Source: Leuctra nigra (Eukaryota > Arthropoda > Insecta > Plecoptera > Leuctridae). From it: a stretch of 64,000 bases of DNA. Positions 33,101 through 45,100 of this stretch are shown here, one piece after another. Made by a program: the position numbers and the translations under genes. Numbering within the stretch: the first letter of the stretch is position 1; each line of letters opens with the position of its first letter. The DNA is taken from the NCBI GenBank assembly GCA_934045905.1, contig OW203764.1, forward strand, positions 23,369,109-23,433,108, given 5' to 3'. The notes under the pieces are model-generated. The model was given only the letters and a program-made list of their open reading frames with translations. It searched no databases and was not told the origin of the DNA.

Positions 33101-36100
33101 TCGTGTTATATATCCACTCACACGCCGGGCTAGGAGCATCGTTTCGACAGTTCTGTGCCCATGCGATGATGCACATGGCCCATGCAGCCAGGGGCGGAAG
33201 TCCAGACACGCGAATTGGTGGACAGTGTACACAAATGTGCTGGAGTCAGGTGTTATTCGGCAGGTTTCCTGCGGGTTTTAAATTGTAGATGCATTTTTTC
33301 GTCAGTGTGCTAACAAGTCAATGTGATGTGTTAGGTACTATGATTTAGGATTGAAAAAAGTATATTCTAATATATTTTTATAAGTTTATTTAAAATAAAA
33401 TGAGAGTCGTTAGATTTAAAAATTTGACGTCCCTTTTAAAGATATGTTTAGAAAACAGGATCATCTAGTGGTCTTCAAAACATAGGCGTGCGCACGGGGG
33501 GGCCGGGGGGGCCTTGGCCCCCCCTAATGCGTCAGCCTCAACTAAAAAATTATAAAATGTGGTCCTCATAGTGTCAAAATTTTGTTTTAAATGGGTTTAA
33601 ACAAAAAAAATCTCCCTGCGGGGCAGACTGGAGTTGCTCAAATCACTGGACTCAAGTACTGGGTTGATCAAAAACACAACATTTTGGAAAACAATGCCTA
33701 TAAAGTACCTTCCAAAAATACGATTTTTCATGAATTTCTAGGTTTTTCCCATAAAAATGTCTTTATAATATGCCTCAAAATTGCTCTAATATATGATGTA
33801 TGACTTTCAGAGAATATTTTCTCGGGGGCTTAACGCTCCCGAACACCCTTTCATATCAATTTATATTTTTATGTCGTGAAAAAAAGTTTTGGGAACAAAA
33901 TGGTGCCCAAAATACTAAAACGCTCTGCCGACCAGGTTTTGGGGCATGCCCCCTCACCTTATTGTAGTGAAAAGGTGTGTAAATTAAAAAAAAAATTAAA
34001 GAAAATGCTCCTCAGAATGTCTTAAATTGATTTCAAAGTGTCAAAAAACCAAAAAACGCCCTGCGGGGCAAGGTGGGGGGCGCGCCCCCCACACCCCCCT
34101 TAACCTGTGACAATTTTCTTTCATTGGACTTTTCCCCTCTGTCATTAATCCTGCCGGCGCCCATGTTGGCCCCCCCTAATGATTTCTCCTACGCACGCCT
34201 ATGCTTCAAAAGTATGACTTGTTTTAAAAATTCGAATTCTTCCAAAATTCAATGCCATGAACGTTCTATAAGTAACCATTGAGAAACTTCCAGAACTCTC
34301 ATAGACGACCAGAAACAGAAGAAAAGAAACTACTTTCTGTCCCTTCTGTTTGCATTCTATTCCTTGGCCGTTTTTGTGAAGCATATTTTCTTTCTGTTAA
34401 ACGAAAAGCCAACATTGTTCTTTCGCCAGGATGAGGGAACACATGACTAACGTTCTTGGCGATTCAGGGGGCGAATTTGTACTGTGCACTGTGTGTATTT
34501 TCTTCGCTTTTTCTTACATCACGCTGGACAATCGCCTCGTTCTTCCTCGGCCACCCCGCGTCAAGTGTGTGTACAGTACACATCGAAACGGTCTAATGTG
34601 TCTGAATTAATTGTCCTGCATTCTTGCACCTGCCCACCCTAGCGTGGTTCCTATAGGTCGCCGCGGCGTCATACGGCCGGCGTGCGTGCCACCGCCGGTT
34701 AATATTAGAATAACGCGTTTTGTTCGCATCGAGGGGTGAAGTGCGACCCACTAGGCAACGACCAGAGCATTGTTTCATGGCGAACACCTAGTCTTTTGCG
34801 CCCGACGGGGAGTTGGCCGAGGATTTAATGGGATTGTTTTTAGTTTGAGAGGTAAGCTTGCATTTTATTGATTAGCTAGTGTTTTTAGTGATAATTAATG
34901 GTGGTTTTATTGGAAATCGTTAAATTGTTTGTAGACGGTGGTGTTTCCGGCGAGGGGATTAATTAATGGACGGTTGATGAAGTAGCGCCATTTAGAATCG
35001 CACGTGGTTAGCCAAATGTCCGTTATTGCACATTCAAATTATTTATATACTTGGAGAGGTAAAGTGCATTACTATTTTCTAGTCCATACTTCACAGCGTG
35101 GAATTGTGACAGCTGAATTTTTGCAAACCTCCAACTAACGTATTTCGTATAAATAAGTGATCACTGTCTTTCTCTATTTCTTTATTTATTGTACTTTGCG
35201 AGAGGCTCGCTTCACTTGTGATTTTTTTTTCTCTCCTTCAAAATGAATTTTGTATGGTTTCTCTCTTTAGCCAACATTCTTAGCTAATTATTCTGCATAA
35301 GCAGAATAATAACAAATGGATGCGTGTCGATAAACTTGACCCGTGTTTTAGCATGAATGAAGTGCATTCTCGATTGAACTGTTAGTTGAAGGCAAGCTTG
35401 TTCTTGTAGAGTTCGATCAGTTCATGCTCTATCAATTTCACTCCCCGTCAGGTGCAACTGGCGTTGTGCGGACGCTGTTCATACCTCGCACAAAGCAAGC
35501 CAGTCTTTAATTAGAATAATGCAGTGCTCTCAAGTGTGCATCAGCAGGTTAGAAGATTCATTTTCATCGTTACAGAGATGCAAGTAAAACATGGTTTTTA
35601 CTCGGAACAAGTTGTGTTGTCGGGACTGCATTCCTCTCGCTTCTCTATCCGACGACATTCCTCGCTTGCACTCTCTTTCTCATTTACTTCGTGGCACTTT
35701 GGTGCAGCCGATAATTGCATATCACTGCCAACAGGTTCCTAACTTGCATGCGATTTCTTTGCAGCGCGAGAGTTACAAACTTACATTTTTTTATTAGCGA
35801 CATAACTGACAGATGGATTAAAATCTCATGTTTTCTGTACGCGTTAGGATTGTGCTAGTATTTGAAAATGCTGGGCGGTCGCCGTCGTCGACAACATTTT
35901 CGGTAATAAATCACTTTGCTTCACGAAAAGCATTCTAAAAATGACAAGAGAACTGATCTATAATCCACACAAAGGTTCAATTTCTTGTGATATGGTTTGC
36001 GTTTTTACCGTTGTTATGTTGTCATAAAGTCCACTTTGAAATCAGGTTCACCTGATTGATAGAGCTTCTTTACTTTGAGGTGAACTTCTGACAATTTAGA

Positions 36101-39100
36101 AGCTGTAAGAACGTATAATTTGGTACAAAACCCACAAGGGAGTCTTCTTCTGTGGATGCTGTCTGCCGTCGTTCGTAGTACTTATAGAAGTTTTGTACGT
36201 TTTCCGGAAAATTACGTTTTCTCTACTCCACTTTCCTCTCGGGCAGTGGTTTTCTCTTCATTTGAAGTCTAACCATTTTATTTGTGGAAAGATCAACGAA
36301 TTTCATTCAAGAAAATATAATTGCAACATGAATATTTCCTATGTCTTCAACTCCTATGCACAAAGGTCTTCTTGCTTCAATTTACTGTTGACACATCGCA
36401 ATGACTTTCATCTGTCATCTTGATGTATAAACAAGGAATTATCCAACGAAACAAAGAAGTGTTGTGTGAAATAACATCGTCTTATGAGAGTGACTAATCG
36501 CCTTGGTATAATAGAGCTACTGTAATCAGTGCAATAGTTAATGCAGATATAATTGACGATGAAAACAAGCATGGAAGGATTACGTATCTCTTCCTGTATG
36601 AACTTGCTAAATACCTGATTAGACGTCAAGAAGGCTGGAGCAGCTGGTTTAAAATATTATACTTTTATTTCTGGTCTAAAACTGTCTTATTTGCCCCCAA
36701 GGAAATGTCAATGGATGGATCCCAATTCTAACCAACATGAGGAGTGCTGAGGGCATCAAGCAGCTGGTCCCATATGGAAATTTATAGCATTTTTGCTTCT
36801 CAGCATTGCAAAAAAAAACATATTTCCGAATTTTTATGTTTTGTACCTTTAAATTTACAATAAATTATCAATTCAGTGATTATAATCTTTTCTTGGTACA
36901 GAATATTCTTTATTGAATTTATTAATTACTAAATAATAATTCATATTGTAACGACCTATTACAAAAATCTGAATAAGATGTGAAAGAATACAAAAACCTA
37001 AAAATAAGTTATGAAGTCCTTCATAACTTAAGTTATTTTTATGTTTTTGAAACTCCTGAAACTCTTGCAATATCTTCAATGTTGAAGTTATAATCATTCA
37101 ATTATGTATTCTAATTGATTACACTTCTAGTAATAGTAAAGTGTAATAATGTGTGTAATAATGTTCTTTTGTGTTTGTGCAGGTGGGCAGCGTGGTTGGA
37201 TCCCGCGGCGCGTACAACATGCGCGCCCAGCCCGCGCCGGCCCGCCCCGCGCCCCGCAGCGACTCCGACAGCGATGCCGAGGAGGGCGGCGGCGAGGCGA
37301 TGTCTCTGACCCGCCAGCTGGTGGGCGAGAGCATCGCCATCTCCGAACACCTCCAGGTGATCAACCAGGAGGACTTGGCAGCCATCTTGCCGGACGTCAT
37401 CACGCCAGGGCATCAGGACGACGAGGTCTGCACTCCGTTTGACGGCTTCGAGGACGTCAGCTCGGAGAGCGGCAAGGCAGCCAACCGAGGCACGGAGTCC
37501 AGTAGTGATGTGGAGCTGCCGGAGCAGGTATTGCCAACATGCTGATTTCTTGATTTCACTACTATGACAGTTGTCTTAAGTCTGTACTAATAAGTTAGAT
37601 TGTTCACTGAAAATCTGTTTTCACAAGTTTTATTTTGTTTTACCACTGTAACTAATGTGATTTTAAATATATCAATTTATCAATGTCCACTGTTAGCCAT
37701 TTCCAATGGAAGAGTATCAGTTTTTGACATTTGTCATTTGTTTTTAAAAGATTAACATTGAAAACAAAAAATAAATTTCCCAATTCCTTTTCCTTCCCAT
37801 CAGAAATAAAATTATAGGAAGGGGCCCTTTTCGTAGATTTTCCAACAACAAATGGTTAATGGCAGTAGATGAAGTATAAACAAATTATTTCTTGTGTCGT
37901 GCTGTTCTAATTGGTGTTGTGTTCAGGTGGTGAGTGCAGCGATCGAGAGGATACATCTGGACGGCGGTCACGACTCCAGCAGCGACGGCTCCAGCTGTGA
38001 CGAGGAGCCGGTCTCTGCAGTCGGACATCCGTACAGCTCCAGCCTTCTGCAGCAGTTCGTCGAGAAGACCAAGATGCTTTCCTCGCAGGTAACTAAACTA
38101 CCTACATACTCTTCACATCACAACGAGTAGCACTCTTTGGAAAGTTGAGGGTAGAAAATTATCAAGAATTTGTGTTACTCTTTGTAATTCTAACAATATC
38201 CAGAAATGTCTGAACCTTGTGGTCTTGATTCAACTACGGAGTAATATGATTTCATTAGAAATGATAAGGTCTGAGAACCACCTGATAGTTACTTATCAAT
38301 TGTTAGAGCAAAGCTACTTATGACTTCTTCGCATGTTCTAACTGCGTGTTTGGTTTTCTCAGGTTGTTGTGAAGCCTGCGGAGGCCGCCAAGCCTCGGAA
38401 GCGAGGACGTCCACCGAAGTCGGACAAGAGCAAGCGAACCGGAGCACCGGAGATGGAGGCGTACATGCAGTTGGACCTGTCGGTGTCCAACGTCTCCCCG
38501 GACAGCGGGATTCAGTCGGTCGCCGGCTCTCCATCCAGGAGGTAAGTAGTCTTCCGTCTGCTGGGTACTTGCTGTGCCCAGAACTTTGTACCTTTGAATT
38601 GTACCAATGTGGGCTCATTGATACTTCAGTCACATTAAAACAACAGCTAGAGAATATCTTCCTCTTCAAGTTTCGCAAGGGGTGAAAGTGTATACCTAAT
38701 TAGAGGATAGGACACTGTAGAAAATAAACTTTGTGAAGGCAATGTTCTTAGAAGATGATACTCTTAGGTTGTACCAAGAAGGTTTAAATGGTAAGCTGGA
38801 GGGGCCCATTGTATGAGACTAGCCTGGTCTAGCCTGCCTGGCGTACGCGCGCTATGACGCTACCCCTCAAACGCCTCCCCTCACACGCCACGGCTCACGC
38901 GGCCGGCTGGCCGAGCAATGAAAGGCAAGAAGACGTGTAGGCGTATGGAATCCATGCAGTTGTAAACGAAACAGCTGAGCAATTATTTAACTACGCTATG
39001 GTACAATTTCTTTGTGGGAAATTTGGAGTATTGCTTGAATATCATATGTTCTTGTCGTTTAATGAATAATAATGTGTATTTATTGGATGCCAAGAAACGA

Positions 39101-42100
39101 AAGTACTTTACATCGCGTTTTAGTTGTCATTAGTTGTCGTATTAGTAAGGATTTTCTGTTTCAAAATATAACGAGTTTATACTGCGTTAGCAACTTCAAA
39201 TTGCGTCAAAATATTACATGAATAATTATGATTCCTAGGTTTCAGTATACAAAATATTATAAACTATACGAAAAATTATATAATCGCCTTTTCCTTGTCA
39301 TTAATTATGATAATTATTATATAATAGCGTTCGGGTGATGGAACATAGGAAATTGAGAGGAGGTGTATTACTAATTGGTTTTCCAATTACACGAAGAAAC
39401 ATTATGTGAATTTTATTTTATATTGATTGCTCATTCAACCAAAATTTGACACAGACATTATTTTATTTCATTCGTAGATAAGCACCATGATTTTCAGCAC
39501 CGACAAATAGACTAAGATTTACTAAATACAAATTAATTCGATAATAATTCACAGCTTCATAATAATTTCCATCTTGTTAACATTCAAGAAAATTTATCTA
39601 AAATAAAAGCAAAATGCAACAGGTGCATTAAATAAAATAAAAGAATCCCAAGTGAATTTGTTACCTATACAAACTAAATTACCTATCAGGAATCATTATT
39701 AAATCAACCTAGAATAATTATTTCATAATTACCTACAAATATATTTTACTTATTAGTTATTTCACAGAAGAAAATCTTTACTCGATCATAAAAAGCTTAT
39801 CTTTCAGTACAAAGTGTTTTCAGTACAGCTTACAGTACAACGCTTTATAGACTTAAAAATATTTTCAAAGGTACCTTGTTAACGTTCAGAAATTTCAATC
39901 GCATCACTGAAAAGCATGAAAACATTCATGTAGCAAGATGCCTTAGGAAAGAAACTGTGAAAATGTGTACATGCCCGTACACAAGACTTGTCCTATAAAG
40001 GTTCAATTTAATAACTTAAAACTAACAGTAGGAAAAAAGTAAAAAAAGTTTGAAAAACAGAAATGACTAATGCCATCTATCGTATATCCAGTTTTGTTTG
40101 GAACTACGAACCAATATTCCGTGTGTTCGATGGTGACAAACATATCAATCTACCTAGTTTCAATTCACAATTATAAATAAACGGAATTGAAAGTTCACCT
40201 ACTTGTTATAAACTACAGTATTATTGATGCAATACATGATTTAAATGAACTTTGTTAAAATAAATTTAAAGCAGACAAAAACAAACTTTCAAAAACATGA
40301 AGGCAACAATCGAAAATTAGATAACAGCCTTCTTATGCAGTATCATTTTCGTATTAAGATTGCAGTGATTTAGAGATTTCACACGTATTCACACACCTAC
40401 GCGAGTGCACCGACCGGCTATAGTGAGAGGCAAAGCGCGGGGTGCCTTTCACAGCATGGCTGACTCGACAAAGGTGGGGGTAACCTTGAACAAAGCGCTG
40501 CGTCAACCCTCGCCGCTTTTTTCCTCTCCAGCTTACCATTTAAACCTTCTTGGGTTGTACTGTATTAGTATTGACATTCATTTACCTTTTTACAATTTAC
40601 ATCAAATGAAACTTGGTGCTTACTTCTTATTTTGATATTTATGTTCAATTCATCTTGAATCCAATAGATTTTTTTTTTTTTTAAATCACATGTTCAATTT
40701 TGAATTGGTGTGTTCTGCGATCGCTTGAACTGTAATGTGTGATGTTGGCACCAGGTCCGTGTCGCCTGCTCTGCGCCCGACAACCGGCAGCTCCGACGAG
40801 CATTCCCCCGGCTGCACCGGCGACAAGTCCCGGCCCAAGTCCGCAGCCAAGCGGCGCCCGGGTCGACCCAAGGGCTCGGTCAAGAAGCCAGGCAAGATAC
40901 AGAACTCGGACTTCGCCAGCGGGACGGACAGTTGCGACGACGTTCCACCGGCGTCTTCCCTGGTGACCGTCGTCGTCAAGCGCGGACCGGGCCGACCCAA
41001 GAAGCAGCCGGTCGCGGAGCCGGTCTCTGCAGAGACCAAGCTGGTCGAGTCCATCAAGAAGGACATATCGTTTAGCATAGAGAACCTTATCAAACCCCAT
41101 CACAAGAAGAGGAACAATGATATCAAGGTAAGTCCAAACTTCTACAAAAAACAATTTATCAGCTATCAGCTCTCCATCAACACATTGTCTCTTGTCTCTG
41201 TTTTAATTTTTTCTTATTTTGCCAGACCCTTCTTATGTGGTTAAATTTACACCCTTCAATTAACATCAAACGGGACCTTGTCCTTATGTGTGCAATTTTT
41301 AAACAAATTAATCCAAATGGTTGAAGATTAAAAATTATTATCATTGTTTGTTCCCAGATGGAGAAGAGAGTTGGCAATGAGCTCAGCGACGGAATTGTCA
41401 CCAGTACCAAGCAAGCAAAGAGTTCAACGATCCTAAACGAGATCTGTGAGCGAGTGAGCAAACGACTCGACCTACCTCTTACGTCGGTGACAAGCTATCC
41501 GATGAAACTCTCTCGAGTCAGCGTGTCCAAGGACGTCTTGCGGGGAGGCAAAGGTGAGTTTTTACACACATAAATGAAGCACATTTCAGAAATAGTTTTA
41601 GAGAAAGTTTCAAATGAAGAGGAAGTTTTAACTGCTCCTGAAAGTTCCATGTTGACTGATATTGTATGCCTGTGTTCAGTGAAAGGTCGCCGCGGCCGCA
41701 GGAAACTGGGAGAGTCGAGCGAGAAGGACCGTCGTCGGAGGTTCTCGTCGAGCTCGCCGGGCAGCTCTCACCGTGGCAACGCTGCCAACAACAAGCCCAC
41801 ACCTCAGCAACCGCCGCCAGCAGCGACACCGCGGCTTGTCAGTCTGCCGCCCACAGTACTCCCTCACAAACACAAGAAGCGGAAGAAGAAGACGAAGAAA
41901 ACTAAGCCGGTTAGCTGGACTGAATAGATTGTTACAAATTTCACTGTCGAAGCTCCAAAAGAAATGTCTTCATTTATTAATTACTGTTTTAAAATGGGCT
42001 TGCACATTAGTTATTTTTATAATCTCTACAGATCATGATAGTGAATGGTTAATCATGTTTTATGGTGGTTTAAAATTGAAGTTTTTGACCTTTTATGCAT

Positions 42101-45100
42101 TAGTACCAGAGAAAATGTAGCAACTTATGTCTGATGTATCTGGGAGTGTATCTTCAGAGTGTATAATTCATCTCATGTAATTGTTCAGATCCGCGTGCCT
42201 GAAGATCCCGCCCTTCTCACCGACCTTGAGCGCCTGGTGCACTTGTTCCGTCGGTCGTGCACCATCGCCCTGGCCAAGTCCTCTCTCACCAAGTCGGCCG
42301 ACCCCACACTCCCCTCGATATTCCGTGTGAAGCGGAGCATGGGGAAGAAGCGACGCGACAAGTCACGCAACAGCTTGCTGGCAGCCGCCGCTCCCCCCAG
42401 TGACAAGGAGAGCGACGGAGAAGGGGAGGGGAACAAGGAGCGGGAGAAGGGGAGGCAGCGAAGGCCCAAGAAAAGTGCTGTGGAACCACCAAAGGTAAGG
42501 AACATTTTTATTCTTAATTAAGGTGGACTTGATTGTAATAGTTTTGTGTTAAGAGCAGCTTAATATTGTTGCTGAACTTTATAATTTGGATAATGTACAT
42601 ACCAATTTTCCCTGTAAGTACCTGAAATATCAATATGTACTATTTAAATTGTTCAAGTAGTTAGTGTATTTTAAAATTGAAACTTAGTTCATAATATGTA
42701 CTTAGGTACCTACTGAAAGTTGTGTGAAAATCCTATCTTCATTCTTCAATTACAACGATTATAACTGGTATTGTTTGTGCACAGGGCCATCACGAGCGCA
42801 CAGAACCAGCGCCGAACGAGCAGCGCCTGCCTCTAAAGAAGCGTCACTACCACATGTCAGTGCCGCCTGATGTGCCGGACGACAAGACATCGGGAAAGAT
42901 CACCCCTGGCGATGGAACTCGCAAGTCCATCAGCGGCGACCGCGACAAAACAACCAACAAGTCCGATAAGTCCTCCAGCACCCCCGGCAAAGCCCAGACA
43001 GAGACCAAGGCCAAGCCCATCGCAGAAACACATAGGAATTCCAGGAATTCTTGTAATTCCGAACGAGTTGTAGAAAAGCTTAGTGATAAGCCGATAGCAA
43101 AGACCGAAAAACTTGCTGCCAAGACAACCCAAGTCGATATCAAACCCAAAATCACAACGGAATCAGTTCGTAAAGTGGAATCGACGAGGAAATCTACAAG
43201 TGAGAAAGCCTGTGAGAAAGTATCTGTGAAGGTGGAGAAGGGAACGAGTGCATCTGGGAAGAATGGACCAGCGGAGAGCAAAGCTCAGAGTGTGGGTGAA
43301 GCGGCTCGCAACTCAATCGACGAGGCGATAGAAGCGTGCATCACTCGCTACTCCGCTCCCTCGGTGATCACTACTCCCAAGAAGCGGCATCGTCTGGAGA
43401 CCGCTGCAGCTGCTTCTCCGCGAGGAAAAGACAGCGATGTGAAAGCAGTTCCTGTCGTCACTCAACCCACTAAACGAGCGACGTCGAGAAGTATGAGTGC
43501 TAGTGTCGTCTTACCTGTAGAGAAACCAGCAAAGCCAGCCGATGGAATATTTGAACCTTCACAATCAACAGATGTAACTCCAAGTCCGACTGTTTCAAAC
43601 GCTCCTCGAACTCCACCTTCAGTCAAACCAGCTTCCCCTAACAGAAAAATCGAGAGCAATACACCAACAAATTCCTCAGAGTCCAGTGAAAATACCCTTT
43701 CCCAGGAATTGCCAAGATTGAGAAAAAGTAGCCCATTACCTAGTAAAAGCCCAAGCAGCTCATTGCCTGAGAAACCGTTAAACACATCCGTTGAGGTGGA
43801 GAATTCTGCCACCTCCCAGAATAGTAACATCATTTCCCCTGCGGCTGTGTCAGTGAAAGTCGTCTCTCCAAAGTCAGGTCCGCCGAGTGCCAAGCCGAAT
43901 TCCACCAAATCTCATGATGTTCTAACAGAAATAACTTCAGACATCACTCCCTTTCACAATCTTCGATTAAAGCGGCAGAATGGAACCATTCAGGAAGAGA
44001 CGAGTAGCAAAGTATCCGCTAAGAAAAAGAAACCTCTCCCAGATTCTCAGGTTCAACCGACCAAAGTTGAGCCTGTGGAAATAATCCCCCCAGATGTTGT
44101 TGTCGGAAAGAAAAAGGTAAGGCGAAGAAAAGCTATCAATAGAACGGGTTTCCCAGTCAAAAAGAAAAAGAAAAGAAAATTAACTCCAAGCTTACTTGAT
44201 ACTTGTATGTACGAAGGGGAGGATTGCGAAGATCTTATTCCAAAATCGATAATATCTGTGATAAATAATAAAGTCGAAACCACTAGATCTGCAGGTGACT
44301 CGTCAATTCCCAGTGATATAGTTCAACAGAAGAAAGTTCCCAAGTCTCTCGATAGGAGAGACAGGAAACTTGCAAAAACCACCGAAGCAAGCAAAGTGTG
44401 TCCTTTGGACGAAACCATATCCCGGGTGGCGGAAAATAAAGTCGAACCATCGGCCAGTGAAACTAAAAGGACAGAGTTGCAAGTAGATCTTAACGTTCTC
44501 GAGCCAGAAGTGATATTATTCGAAAGATCTTGCAAACGTAAACGAGAAGTCGATCTAACCACCGACAATACCAAAGCCTTAAACCTTCCGCTCTTGACTT
44601 CCAAACGTTTCCGCAAGTGCAAAGAGGAGTTGGACACTGACAGCGACATGCCCTCCTGCGACGAATCTACCAAGTCTGGGTGCGCGCGCAAGAAGCAGCC
44701 GCGGTGGCGCAAGAAGTTCCTCGTGGCCGGACTCTTCTCCGACTACTACAAGGAAGAGGAGCCGCGCAAGGTGGGCGACAAGCAACGAGTCTCCTACAAG
44801 CCCGAGGATCACAAGTACGGACTCCTGCCTCCGCCGTATCACTGCGGCAAGTACATCCGACAGAGACGTGTGGAGTTTCGTCTGCCCTATGACATGTGGT
44901 GGCAACACAAACACAGTCAGCTGCCTGGCAGAGATCTGGTGAGTGCACTTAACCAATCTTTATTTGTGACAAATCGTAGGTTTTGTCAGAGTGTAGCTTT
45001 TACAAATTGTACCCTTGTTCATTGAAATTTGCACACATTTGCAGTCTTCTTTTGTGTTACTTTTTTGAAAAATTATTCATAAGCAAAAACTATTTAAGGG

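Larger units (their letters stand above)
15816..37182 (+). other. ash1 intron 5 (21.4 kb)
   Basis: The longest intron. It holds the D2/D3 MITEs, family B copy B3, four tandem arrays, a foldback at 23.9 kb, a candidate alternative promoter and first exon (24.2-25.15 kb), a palindromic MITE (28.9 kb), tRNA-like fragments (31.2-31.5 kb) and a hAT element (33.5 kb). The phase is 0 at both ends. Confidence 0.75.

Noticed and set aside
34500..34855. Possible additional alternative first exon ending GAG|GTAAGC
   Set aside because: Good donor and some CpG, but stops in the frame that would join exon 6 and no supporting start codon; not enough to call.
42847..43908. Minus-strand frames opposite ash1 exon 13
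   Set aside because: Leu/Ser/Phe-rich antisense of a Lys/Ser-rich coding exon; not genes.
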